NCBI RefSeq assembly: GCF_007991495.1
Contig: NZ_BJYL01000003.1
Coordinates: forward strand, 62,001-126,000
Origin: Sporosarcina luteola
GTDB taxonomy: Bacteria > Bacillota > Bacilli > Bacillales_A > Planococcaceae
DNA length: 64,000 nucleotides
Direction of reading: 5' to 3'
Made by a program: the position numbers and the translations under genes. Of the stretch, positions 16,406 through 25,213 are shown piece after piece (the stretch's first letter is position 1; every line of letters begins with the position of its first letter). Under the pieces are notes generated by a model. The model saw only the letters and a list, made by a program, of their open reading frames with translations, was not told where the DNA came from and did not search any database.

Positions 16406-18214
16406 ATGGCTATGTATCTTTTGAAAAAAGATGAGGATCGCACGCCTGTTTATGATGCTGCTGCGAAGTGGAGAGAGCGATGTTTGATTCATGATGGATC
16501 TATTATTTGGGAGGATGAATCTATTTGGACGCATTCCAACTTGAAGCGGCTGCAGGAGATCTTTGTCCACAATCCAGATGAATCGGGCAGCAGTTTTGAA
16601 GAGAAGCTGAAAAAGCAGCTTCATGGTGAACCGGACTATATGTATAAATTATTTGTAGAGCTGGTTTTCGTCTATTACTTATTTCCTTATAAACGTTCCA
16701 TCCGATTTGAAACGAAGTTGAATAAACTGCAGGAAATCGCTTCTTGGAAAAATATATCTATAAATCAAAAGGCGGCTATTTTTAAGGGATTGGAGAACGG
16801 GTTAGGCTCTACGGGCACATTCTACAATACAAATAAGTTTGATGAGATCTCCTATATCATTTTAATTGCCCTTCACCTTAAAGAAAAAAAGATTGATGAG
16901 AGACAGGAAATTTTATCGGATCAGAAAAAAATAAAAGATTTTGCAGTGAAAACCCGTGCTTTAATAGGGAAGCGTGTACAGATGCAGCATGTATTACTGC
17001 ACCTTGTCATGCCCGATAAGTTTGAGCGGATTGCGAGCTATGGTCATAAAGATCGCATTGTCCGTGCATTTGAGTACATAACTGAAAACGCAAAGCTGAA
17101 TGACACTGACGAAAAATTGCTGATGATCCGTGAGCATTTCGAGAAGTCTTACGTAGACGAAAACGTGGACTTTTACGATACGAAAGAAATTGCAGAGAAG
17201 TGGGCGCCGCTGGAAAAGAAGATACAGCCTGCTCCTACGGGGACTGGGAAGCAGGACGACAGCAACTCGATCAATTCCTCGTTCGATAAATTTGGAGATG
17301 GCCTAGTATTTGAAAATGAAGAAGTGCTTATTGAGCAAGTAACAACGGCCATCCAGAATGGCAAACATATTATCCTGACAGGACCACCAGGAACAGGGAA
17401 GTCGAAATTAGCTTATAAAATCAATGAACTGTACGGAAAGAGACCAATTGCGGTGACAGCTTCCTCCAATTGGTCGACGTATGAAACGATTGGCGGCTAT
17501 AGACCTGATCGGAACGGCATCTTAAATTTTGAATCAGGCATCTTCTTGAAATGCTTTAAAGACGAAAAGACCAACGAATCGCTTAATACGTGGCTGATTA
17601 TCGATGAAATTAACCGGGCTGATATCGATAAAGCATTTGGCTCCTTGTTTTCTGTGTTGGCAGGCGATGAAATTACATTGCCGTTTGAGAGCAAAAGCGG
17701 AAAATTGATTACTATTAAACCGGAAACGGAAACCGGGAATCTTGAGACGAACGACCATACATTTATCGTGCCGAAAGACTGGCGAATCATCGGTACGATG
17801 AATACAGTCGATAAGTCTTCTTTGTATGAAATGAGTTATGCATTTATGCGACGTTTCGCTTTTATTCCAGTCGGCATCCCTAAAGAAATAACAAGTATGC
17901 TCATGGAGCAATACTTGGAAAGCTGGAAGATCACAGATTATCCGTATGTCGAAATACTGACGGAAATTTGGAGGCTTATAAATAAGTACCGAAAGATTGG
18001 GCCTGCCATTATACAAGATATTGCCAGACATACGATTGACAACGAAGATTTTACATCTTCCATTATTTTGTACGTCTTGCCTCAATTTGAAGGTCTGCCT
18101 ATCCAAAGGATCAAAGAGTTTGCTCAAGACATCGACAGCAAGACGGAAGCGGTTATTGTAATGGAACAGCTGAATGATTTCATAAATGACTTCTTTGAAG
18201 ACGGGCTGTTTTAA
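16406..18214 (+). CDS. McrB-like AAA+ GTPase/ATPase of a type IV restriction system
   Basis: The 602-residue protein has an N-terminal region of about 290 residues that I cannot assign, followed by an McrB-type AAA+ domain: Walker A GPPGTGKS (326-333), Walker B WLIIDEINRADIDKAFG (about 395-411), and sensor region GTMNTVDKSS with an arginine pair in FMRRFAF, corresponding to the MNTADRS and arginine positions of McrB. McrB-type motors bind modified or otherwise marked DNA through the N-terminal domain and feed the McrC nuclease. The novel N-terminus is expected to decide target specificity. It overlaps the next gene by one base (TAATG). Confidence 0.88.
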   Translation: MAMYLLKKDEDRTPVYDAAAKWRERCLIHDGSIIWEDESIWTHSNLKRLQEIFVHNPDESGSSFEEKLKKQLHGEPDYMYKLFVELVFVYYLFPYKRSIRFETKLNKLQEIASWKNISINQKAAIFKGLENGLGSTGTFYNTNKFDEISYIILIALHLKEKKIDERQEILSDQKKIKDFAVKTRALIGKRVQMQHVLLHLVMPDKFERIASYGHKDRIVRAFEYITENAKLNDTDEKLLMIREHFEKSYVDENVDFYDTKEIAEKWAPLEKKIQPAPTGTGKQDDSNSINSSFDKFGDGLVFENEEVLIEQVTTAIQNGKHIILTGPPGTGKSKLAYKINELYGKRPIAVTASSNWSTYETIGGYRPDRNGILNFESGIFLKCFKDEKTNESLNTWLIIDEINRADIDKAFGSLFSVLAGDEITLPFESKSGKLITIKPETETGNLETNDHTFIVPKDWRIIGTMNTVDKSSLYEMSYAFMRRFAFIPVGIPKEITSMLMEQYLESWKITDYPYVEILTEIWRLINKYRKIGPAIIQDIARHTIDNEDFTSSIILYVLPQFEGLPIQRIKEFAQDIDSKTEAVIVMEQLNDFINDFFEDGLF

Positions 18215-19512
18215 TGGTCAAAACGGATGAACAGATCGTTGAAGAAATCGCAGATCATTTGCACGGCTATTTGAAAGAAGGAACTGTTTCGCTGCGTTCC
18301 TTCTTTTCAAAAGCAGAAATTAAAATTCAAAATATCGAGGACTTGCTAAAGATTCGTTTTTTATTGCTACCTGAAACGATGAACTTTGTGCGGATGCTCC
18401 GAAAGAATATCCAAACGATTAAAACGACAACCGTTGCAGAAACGGCAACTCATTACGGTGAAGTGAGAGGATCCATTGATTGGACGGAGACGACAAAAGA
18501 AAGACTTCGGAAAAACTATAAGGACAAGACAATATTTTCAGTAACTGAAAGCGTGCGCTCGTATAATAACCCGGAAAACATCGTGCTGAAAGAGCTATTA
18601 GGCATTTTGTATGAACTGCTGTTTTCAGATACTGTTATCCGATCAGTTGAAAAGCGCAGTTATTTTGAGGAATGGCAGACATTACGGAAATCTGTTGCGG
18701 ATATCTACTTAAGAAACGTCTATATTGACCGGATTGAAACGCGCTCTCTGCCTGATCGCATGCTGACGAAGACTCGCTTTCATCGAAATTCTTTTTACCG
18801 GGAATCAGCAGTGCTGCTGATTCGTTATCGCCAAATGATGAGGGGTAGCTATGAGCAAGAAGATCTTCACAAAATATTATCACAAACACTGATTGTTCCC
18901 GAAGATCGGGATGTGTTGTTTGAGTTATTCTATGTCGTCCAGCTGCTGAAAGCATATAGTGGTAAGCGCACATTATATTTATTAGATGGTCGGCAAAATT
19001 TGGTTGCGTCTTGGGAGGATGAGGATAAGAGATACCAGCTTTATCATGATTCCACGGGTTCACAAAGCAAACGCTTTTTGGTCAGGTTAGATGAAGTAGC
19101 AGACAGTCGTCATCCCTATCTGATTAGGAAACGAGACGCGATTTCTTCTTATCATGAAATGGCTGCGGGACTCTTCAGTGAAAAGAAAATGAACTATTTA
19201 TGGCGCGGCCGCCCTGATTTTATTTTGGAAACATACAACAAAACAGATGGCGAACTGCTAAGTTTACTAATCGGTGAAGTCAAAAACACTTCAAAGAAAT
19301 CATATGCATCTCAAGGGCTTCGTGAATTGCTTCATTACATGTATTTGCTTAAAGATGAAAGAGGACAGTATGCAGACTTTAGCCGAATCAAGGTTACAGG
19401 TATGTTGTGCTTGCGCGACGTTGAATTTAATGAGGCATTTGAGCATCCGTTGGTTAAAGTGATCAATATGGAGAGTGACCTGAATATCGAAAAGAATCGT
19501 ATAGAACGATGA
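18214..19512 (+). CDS. McrC-like PD-(D/E)XK nuclease subunit
   Basis: The 432-residue protein is co-transcribed with the McrB-like gene. The nuclease core is near the C-terminus: RGRPDFILE with D335, then IGEVKN with E355 and K357, the PD-(D/E)XK arrangement. The N-terminal 250 residues contain HYGEVRGSIDWTETTKERLR, the region seen in McrC/DUF2357-type proteins between motor contact and nuclease. This subunit would cut DNA when driven by its partner. Specificity is unknown. Confidence 0.83.
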   Translation: MVKTDEQIVEEIADHLHGYLKEGTVSLRSFFSKAEIKIQNIEDLLKIRFLLLPETMNFVRMLRKNIQTIKTTTVAETATHYGEVRGSIDWTETTKERLRKNYKDKTIFSVTESVRSYNNPENIVLKELLGILYELLFSDTVIRSVEKRSYFEEWQTLRKSVADIYLRNVYIDRIETRSLPDRMLTKTRFHRNSFYRESAVLLIRYRQMMRGSYEQEDLHKILSQTLIVPEDRDVLFELFYVVQLLKAYSGKRTLYLLDGRQNLVASWEDEDKRYQLYHDSTGSQSKRFLVRLDEVADSRHPYLIRKRDAISSYHEMAAGLFSEKKMNYLWRGRPDFILETYNKTDGELLSLLIGEVKNTSKKSYASQGLRELLHYMYLLKDERGQYADFSRIKVTGMLCLRDVEFNEAFEHPLVKVINMESDLNIEKNRIER

Positions 19513-19587
19513 AACCTCAAAAGAACTACCAGCATCGCAAATTGCAACGTAACGATCAATGCCGTGCATTTCTGTTAACTCAAAAGG

Positions 19588-19631
19588 AAAAGGCGATATT
19601 TCATTTAAATTCAAACGAAATATCGCCTTTT
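19588..19631. terminator. Bidirectional terminator between the island and FAA hydrolase
   Basis: AAAAGGCGATATTTC and GAAATATCGCCTTTT form a perfect 15-bp stem with A and T runs on both sides. It can stop the McrC transcript (plus) and the catabolic operon (minus). Confidence 0.85.
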
Positions 19632-19656
19632 CAGATTGAAACAAGGAACTTTGCAG

Positions 19657-20565
19657 TTATCCTCCTATTCTATTCCTCAAGACGCCGAGTTCCGTTATTG
19701 CAAGCTCTACTTCATCACCGGACTGTAACCAAGGATGAACGTCTTGCCCCAACTCTAGTAAACATCCAGTTCCAACTGTTCCTGAACCGATCACATCACC
19801 GGGATATAACGTGACACCGGAAGACGCGCGTTCAATCATCTCGCCGAATGTGTAATGAATATCCTTAAAGTTGCCTTCTGATAGAAGTTTGCCATTCACT
19901 TTGGCAGTCATTTTTAAATCATATCGATCTTGTGAACGGTAGCTTTCCAACTCATCCTTCGTTACAATATACGGTCCGATTGAAGTAGCTGCATCCTTAC
20001 CTTTTGCAGGACCAAGCCCGACCGGCATTTCCTGGAACTGTAGGTCACGGGCAGACCAATCATTAAAGATTGTGTAGCCGAAGATATAGTCATCTGCATC
20101 GGTGGCTTTGATATTCTTTCCCTGTTTGCCGATGACTACTGCTATCTCTAGCTCGTAATCGAACATCTTGCAATTTGGTGGGATGTCAACCGTTTGATTT
20201 GGCCCGTGAATGGATTGGTGGTTCGTAAAATAGAAGACCGGGATCTTATACCACTCGGGATGTATCGTCAGACCGCTCTTTTTGGAAGCGTTCAGTAAGT
20301 GGTTTTCGAAAGCCATAAAGTCACGGACACTTGATGGATTCTCTAACGGTGCCAGTAGCTCCACTTCATGAATAGAAAACCCTTTTTGCTGCTTGCCAAC
20401 TAATTGTTGAAGTTCGGGCATTTTGTCTGCACTTATTTTGATAAGCTCTGCCATCGTACTGGGAAGACTCCCGCCGCTGCACTCTGCTATCGAATAGACG
20501 GTTTCTCCTTCAATCCAGCCGGCTTGCGCTTTTTGGTTTAGCGCTTTAAATGTGACGAGTTTCAT
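19657..20565 (-). CDS. Fumarylacetoacetate hydrolase family protein, copy 2
   Basis: The 302-residue enzyme of the FAH superfamily carries the same motifs as copy 1 (FDYELEIAVVIGKQG, GYTIFNDWSARDLQ, GDVIGSGTVGTGCLLE). It is the last gene of an operon with symporter and cyclase, 21 bases after the symporter stop. AAAGGA precedes ATG 20565. With a ring- or lactam-opening cyclase and a sodium symporter alongside, it probably hydrolyses or decarboxylates a dicarbonyl intermediate from an imported organic acid. The substrate is not evident. Confidence 0.92.
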   Translation of the reverse strand: MKLVTFKALNQKAQAGWIEGETVYSIAECSGGSLPSTMAELIKISADKMPELQQLVGKQQKGFSIHEVELLAPLENPSSVRDFMAFENHLLNASKKSGLTIHPEWYKIPVFYFTNHQSIHGPNQTVDIPPNCKMFDYELEIAVVIGKQGKNIKATDADDYIFGYTIFNDWSARDLQFQEMPVGLGPAKGKDAATSIGPYIVTKDELESYRSQDRYDLKMTAKVNGKLLSEGNFKDIHYTFGEMIERASSGVTLYPGDVIGSGTVGTGCLLELGQDVHPWLQSGDEVELAITELGVLRNRIGG

Positions 20566-20586
20566 ATTTGTCAGTCCTTTCAAGAA

Positions 20587-22578
20587 TTAATGTACGGGAT
20601 GCAACTCCTTCGTTGCTGGTGAAGAATTGGTGTATTTTTTGAGTATGTCTTTTCCGGACGGACTAAGGGTTACTTTTCTTCTCCAGAGGCCGGATTCCAC
20701 GAGAAAACCTTGTTTAATGAGTTTTGAAAGAATGGCAGAGGCCATTAACGAGTCGATGTTGTTTTGCTGAAGATGTGTAGTTAACATTGCAAAACCGCCC
20801 TCCAACTTCTCAAGGAATAAATAATCATCTTCCGTCAACTTGTCATTCGCAAACTTGCCATCCACTTCCTCCAAGTAAAGATGAGGGGCAACATTGGTTG
20901 GAATATAAAATGTGTAAAATCCTGGACCTGAGTACTTACGTCTGCGAATTAAATGCTGCTTGTCCAAATCCTCGATGATTTGATTACTAATCGAAGAGTC
21001 TACACCTAACATGTCACTGATCTCTGCCATCGTGTCATATCCGTAATGAATGAGTGTCAATACATTTTTCTCCTTATCCGGTAACGAATTTGGAAGACTG
21101 AGATCTTCATTCCACTCTTTCTTTGTGTAATAGTCCGATTCCGTCATCAAACTTACGACAACTGTCGTAATCACCGTAACGACAAGACCTACAACACCGA
21201 CATGAGTGTACTGACCTAGAGGAAGCAATTTGGTCAGGTCAAGGATCGTGAAGATCGCTGTCGCTGAGATTCCAAACACTGCACCATAAAAAGCACCCTT
21301 TTTAGTTGTCCCTTTCCACCACATTCCTAAGAAGACAAGAATGGATGGCGCCCCGAGCCAAGCCGTGGAGAATGCGAATAGATAGAGCGGCCCTCCAGGA
21401 TAAAAGCATAACGCCCAAACAATTAATCCTAATGCTAAGGTGATGATTTTTGAAGGTAATGTTAATTCTTTCGAAGTCGCATTTGGACGATAGTAGCGTT
21501 GATAGAGATCCCGTACGGCAGTACTGGAAGCTCCGATAAGCGCCGTTGTGGATGTTGAAATGGATGCAGCCAATGCACCAAGCAGGGCAAAAGCGGCAAC
21601 AACGATCGGCAACGCTTTCAATACAACGCCGAATGCAGCCATCGGGTCAACGGTTCCGTATGGGAGGAATTGATCGCCCATGGCAGATCCTGCATACAAT
21701 CCTGTTAACGCTAATATCAATATCGGAACGAAGACAAGGAGCAGTGCGCCGTACACAAATGAAAGCTTGGCCGTCCGCTCACTTCTGGTCGATGAAACAC
21801 GCAGCCAATAGTAATTATTGCCCCATACAAGGAAACAGGCGAATAAGATGATGAATGTCAGACCGCTTGGATATTGAAATGATAGCAACGGCAACTGCCC
21901 ATCCGCTATCCCGCTTGTCCAGTAGCTTCCGCTTCCAGGCCAATTGCTGCCTATGAAATCAAACCCACCAAACTTGGAAATGAGTGTAATGAGCATGACG
22001 GGCAAAGCGATTAGACCAATACACATTTGAATGAAATCTGTCAGGGTAACTGCCCAAAACCCACCAATATACGTAAACAAGAGGAACATCGCAAAGATAA
22101 CAGAAAGTGTACCGATCAGCGACCATCCTGTAAAACTAGTTGTCACGATGGCCATCGACATGACGTTATTTGCCATAATGCCTAACAGGCCCAGTATCGT
22201 CGCGACAGTGACTAGTGTTCTCGTTCTCTTATCGAAACGCATCTCCAACCATTCGGATAAGGTGTGTGCTCCGGATCGACGGATATAGGGGGCAAAGAAA
22301 AGGCCGTATAACGCAAGCCCACCGATACCATATATAATCCCGAAGCCGAAAGATCCCCAGAAACCAGTTAAAATCGCGAGACCTGGCCCTAATGTGATAA
22401 TAGTACCTGCAAATCCAATCGCAGCCACACCAAAGATATTCACAAGCAATCCGATTTCCCGACCAGCAATGAAATAGTCATTCGAACCGGTAACCCATTT
22501 TCTAGTTACCCAGCCTCCGAGTAACAGGACTAGCACGAATGCTGTGAAGAAGATTAAGAAAACCCCATTGAATCCCAT
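20587..22578 (-). CDS. Sodium:solute symporter (SSS) with C-terminal winged-helix tail
   Basis: The 663-residue protein has a typical SSS core (about residues 1-480, 13 hydrophobic segments, GRxIGL and GGFWAVTLTDFIQ motifs) plus a cytoplasmic tail of about 180 residues. The tail (LTLIHYGYDTMAEISDMLGV, LDKQHLIRRRKYSG, AILSKLIKQGFLVESGLWRR) looks like two tandem winged-helix units. SSS proteins average about 480-550 residues, so the tail is an extra domain. ATG 22578 is chosen because GGGAGG ends 6 bases before it; an ATG at 22584 overlaps that site. It probably imports the operon substrate and may also sense or signal. Confidence 0.88.
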   Translation of the reverse strand: MGFNGVFLIFFTAFVLVLLLGGWVTRKWVTGSNDYFIAGREIGLLVNIFGVAAIGFAGTIITLGPGLAILTGFWGSFGFGIIYGIGGLALYGLFFAPYIRRSGAHTLSEWLEMRFDKRTRTLVTVATILGLLGIMANNVMSMAIVTTSFTGWSLIGTLSVIFAMFLLFTYIGGFWAVTLTDFIQMCIGLIALPVMLITLISKFGGFDFIGSNWPGSGSYWTSGIADGQLPLLSFQYPSGLTFIILFACFLVWGNNYYWLRVSSTRSERTAKLSFVYGALLLVFVPILILALTGLYAGSAMGDQFLPYGTVDPMAAFGVVLKALPIVVAAFALLGALAASISTSTTALIGASSTAVRDLYQRYYRPNATSKELTLPSKIITLALGLIVWALCFYPGGPLYLFAFSTAWLGAPSILVFLGMWWKGTTKKGAFYGAVFGISATAIFTILDLTKLLPLGQYTHVGVVGLVVTVITTVVVSLMTESDYYTKKEWNEDLSLPNSLPDKEKNVLTLIHYGYDTMAEISDMLGVDSSISNQIIEDLDKQHLIRRRKYSGPGFYTFYIPTNVAPHLYLEEVDGKFANDKLTEDDYLFLEKLEGGFAMLTTHLQQNNIDSLMASAILSKLIKQGFLVESGLWRRKVTLSPSGKDILKKYTNSSPATKELHPVH

Positions 22579-22592
22579 GGCCATCCTCCCTT

Positions 22593-23354
22593 TTATTCGA
22601 AAATGGCGACTGGTCTTGCCCAGCCGGCACTTCCGTCTTTGACCTTGATAGGAAATGCAGCAACTTTGAAGCCGTGTTTTCTAGGGAGCTGATCTAAGTT
22701 TGCGAGTTTCTCAATTTGGCAGTACTCCGCCTCTTTTCCGACGTAGTGGGCGGCCCATAAAATATCATCCTTTGGATTTTCCCGATATTGCTGCGCTTGG
22801 AGAGGAAGCGGGATATCCCATCCCCATGCATCGATCCCCATGACTTTAATGCCTTTGCCGATTAACCACCTGGTTGCATCGGCCGACACCCCGGCATGGC
22901 AGAAAGCATAAGCATCCTCGTAATATCGCTTATCGGCATCTGTTCGAACAAGCACGATGTCGAAAGGTTGAAGTTCATATTCCATTTCAGCTAACTTTTC
23001 TTCGAAATCCGCGACCTGCAGTTCATATCCCGCCACCTTATCACTGAAGTCAAAAAGCACACCATTCCCGTAAAACCATTCAATAGGAAGTTCATCAATG
23101 GTCCTTGATTTTTTGCCCGCTGTCCTATCGGCATAATGCCAAGGTGCATCCACATGTGTGCCGGTATGCGTAGTCAATGTTACTGTTTCAACAGCCCATG
23201 CTTTACTGTCAGGAAAATTCTCTTTTTTCAAGCCTAAAATAGACGCAGCTTGTTCAGCTCCCTTTTCATGTGCCTCATATTCAATCGTAGGCGGAAAAGG
23301 TTCTTTTGCGTTATTGTCCATCGGTACACTTAAATCGATAATTTGAGCTCCCAC
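22593..23354 (-). CDS. Cyclase family protein (kynurenine-formamidase-like fold)
   Basis: The 253-residue metal hydrolase of the cyclase family shows the signature HTGTHVDAPWHY (H-x-G-T-H-x-D-x-P-x-H). Members hydrolyse amide or ester bonds in compounds such as N-formylkynurenine or isatin. GTG 23354 is chosen because GAAAGGGG sits 8 bases before it; the longer frame up to 23420 has no such site. It is the first gene of the operon cyclase-symporter-FAA hydrolase. Confidence 0.88.
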   Translation of the reverse strand: MGAQIIDLSVPMDNNAKEPFPPTIEYEAHEKGAEQAASILGLKKENFPDSKAWAVETVTLTTHTGTHVDAPWHYADRTAGKKSRTIDELPIEWFYGNGVLFDFSDKVAGYELQVADFEEKLAEMEYELQPFDIVLVRTDADKRYYEDAYAFCHAGVSADATRWLIGKGIKVMGIDAWGWDIPLPLQAQQYRENPKDDILWAAHYVGKEAEYCQIEKLANLDQLPRKHGFKVAAFPIKVKDGSAGWARPVAIFE

Positions 23355-23456
23355 TCTCAAAACCCCTTTCGTAATTGAATAAAACGTGAAAAACGACGAA
23401 CGATCCTCCTTTCTCCCCATTCTTTATATGAATAACGATGAATCGGTACAACCTTC

Positions 23457-24269
23457 TTAAAAGATGTCCAATAGCTCTTCGAAATCCTTCCCATATTTAG
23501 CTACTAATTCATCATGGAAGTGGTTCACTACTTGATTGATATAAATATCATGTCGAATATAGTTGACAGTTGTCCGTGTTAACGCCGTATGGCTCGATAT
23601 AATTGCATGCGCAGCATCCTTGGAGGAATGCAGAATAAGCACCTGTCTTTCATCTACTACACACGAAAGTTCTCCGGTATGTCTGCGGTCGGAAAATTTG
23701 CCCTGATGATGGCTGAAATGCAGCCAAGGGATCGTCCTCTCTGTACTATCGAATAAAATGGAAATCACCCGAACCCCCCGATGAAAGGCATCTAATAAGT
23801 CCTCCCATACAAGCTCCAATTCTGTTTCCCAGCAACTAAGATAAATCGTATGCTCTGTCGATAGAATCATAGTTCTTAACGCATTAATAGATGACGCATA
23901 GCCATCCAAGTGATAAAGTTCCGACCAATCAGGCTTCATCTGATTAGATAGTTCCTTAAATTGGCTTTCCATCAAAGCAGTGTCATTTTGGAAGTCCGTT
24001 TCAATCTTTTGTAAAAGGTCCTTATAAGGAAGTGGAGAATACAATTTTTTATTGGAAGCATTCCCCTCTAAAATTGGAAAGACAACTTCCTTCTCGCACA
24101 TCCTATATAGATTTTCATAGACTTTGGGACTCGGAACCCCTGATTTTATAGCAATTTCATTCCCGTTTAATGGATGGGTCTGCAACAAAGCAACATAGAT
24201 TTTTGCTTCATACTCCGTAAACCCATATCTCTTTAGAATTGAGTAAGTTTTATCAAGATTCAATTTCAT
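23457..24269 (-). CDS. TrmB-type transcriptional regulator
   Basis: The 270-residue protein has an N-terminal winged helix (ILKRYGFTEYEAKIYVALLQTHPLNGNEIAIKSGVPSPKVYE), then a coiled linker, then a phospholipase-D-like sensor domain (SCWETELELVWEDLLDAFHRGVRVISILFDS) as in TrmB-family regulators. It lies upstream of, and in the same direction as, the cyclase operon, with its own spacer, and probably controls it. Two palindromes lie just upstream (24285-24300 and 24317-24353). Confidence 0.85.
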   Translation of the reverse strand: MKLNLDKTYSILKRYGFTEYEAKIYVALLQTHPLNGNEIAIKSGVPSPKVYENLYRMCEKEVVFPILEGNASNKKLYSPLPYKDLLQKIETDFQNDTALMESQFKELSNQMKPDWSELYHLDGYASSINALRTMILSTEHTIYLSCWETELELVWEDLLDAFHRGVRVISILFDSTERTIPWLHFSHHQGKFSDRRHTGELSCVVDERQVLILHSSKDAAHAIISSHTALTRTTVNYIRHDIYINQVVNHFHDELVAKYGKDFEELLDIF

Positions 24270-24284
24270 CACCTGAATTCATGT

Positions 24285-24300
24285 TACTACCTGAGTAGTA
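24285..24300. promoter_or_regulatory. Palindrome upstream of the TrmB-type regulator
   Basis: TACTAC and GTAGTA are perfect 6-bp arms separated by CTGA, 16 bases upstream of the start codon. It is a probable operator of this regulator; binding is inferred. Confidence 0.45.
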
Positions 24301-24316
24301 CTAAGTCAAACTAAAT

Positions 24317-24353
24317 TTTCTGTTTAATTAATCAACTAAACCGTAAACAGAAA
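24317..24353. promoter_or_regulatory. Second inverted repeat upstream of the TrmB-type regulator
   Basis: TTTCTGTTTA and TAAACAGAAA are perfect 10-bp arms 17 bases apart. No T run follows, so a protein-binding site is more likely than a terminator. Confidence 0.45.
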
Positions 24354-24517
24354 TTGTCACAACTAGATAAGCCCGACAATTGAAAATAAGAGATGTTGGG
24401 CATTCTTAACTGAATAGCCTATATAAATTGAATTGTAGGGAAAACGTTCTCCTTACTATGATAAAATGGACATGGTGAGAATCTAGTTTTAATTAAAATT
24501 AAAAAGGGGTGCTGGGA

Positions 24518-24829
24518 ATGTATGTGTCACACATCATCTGGGGAGATCATCCTGAAACGGATGCATTGATTGAGGAATTGCGAAAGCATGATTCTGATAT
24601 CATTACGGTTGTTGTGGATGGGGAGTATGATATGGAGAGACGCGGGGATGTTGTGTATGCTTCAAAGAAATACATAGAGGATGCCAGGGATCGGGATATT
24701 CAGGAAGTGCATTATCGCTATATTCCAGAGGGGAGAAGGATTGACGGTGTGGCTTGGCGGGTGATGGGACTACCTGTGTTAGCTAATAGTGAAGTGTCGG
24801 GGGAGCTTGAGGGACCGAGATTTCATTGA
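24518..24829 (+). CDS. Small hypothetical protein, 103 residues
   Basis: ATG 24518 follows AAAAAGGGGTG. The acidic soluble protein (MYVSHIIWGDHPETDALIEE...) has no recognised domain or membrane segment. It stands alone between two operons, preceded by about 240 non-coding bases. Confidence 0.6.
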   Translation: MYVSHIIWGDHPETDALIEELRKHDSDIITVVVDGEYDMERRGDVVYASKKYIEDARDRDIQEVHYRYIPEGRRIDGVAWRVMGLPVLANSEVSGELEGPRFH

Positions 24830-24912
24830 TGAGTTGAAGAGGTAGTGGGGGAGCTGGGCATTCGTGTCTATACGCTTTTTACAGTAGGGAGAAATGATAG
24901 TTGAAAAGATGA

Positions 24913-24952
24913 AAGGCCCTCTATTCGGTGATTCCGTTTAGAGGGCTTTTTT
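24913..24952 (+). terminator. Intrinsic terminator
   Basis: GCCCTCTA (24916-24923) and TAGAGGGC (24939-24946) form a stem followed by six T. It ends the transcript of the 103-residue gene. The remaining bases from 24953 to 25140 hold nothing recognisable. Confidence 0.85.
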
Positions 24953-25141
24953 GATTGTTGCGGATGAATAACTTTCCATATGCAACGCTATTCATCCGGA
25001 ATAATCAACTGTAGTGGTACTTCCTTTTTTTCTACCCATAACTCTTGGCGGACAAGAGTTATAGGTAACTGAATTGCGTCCTGTTGTAGTCGATTAAGAA
25101 GATTATAAAACTCATATTATAAAATGAATTGCAAAAAAACA

Positions 25142-25170
25142 TTGACATTCGAAATTTAAAGCAATATCAT
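25142..25170 (+). promoter_or_regulatory. Sigma-A promoter of the LacI-family gene
   Basis: TTGACA (25142-25147), 17 bases, TATCAT (25165-25170): a near-consensus vegetative promoter 43 bases before the start codon. Confidence 0.8.
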
Positions 25171-25213
25171 TGGCGTAAGGTTCAAAATATTTTAATTAGT
25201 AATGGAGATAGAA

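Larger units (their letters stand above)
19586..20724. repeat. Right copy of the ~1.15-kb direct repeat
   Basis: This matches 5062-6216 in the same orientation. Here the symporter gene continues uninterrupted past 20724, so this is the parental copy and the left one is the derived copy. A crossover between the two would delete the 14.5-kb island as a circle. Confidence 0.92.

Noticed and set aside
17534..18127. Open frame of 197 codons antisense to the McrB-like gene
   Set aside because: The plus strand encodes clear AAA+ motifs throughout; the antisense frame has atypical composition and no start signals.
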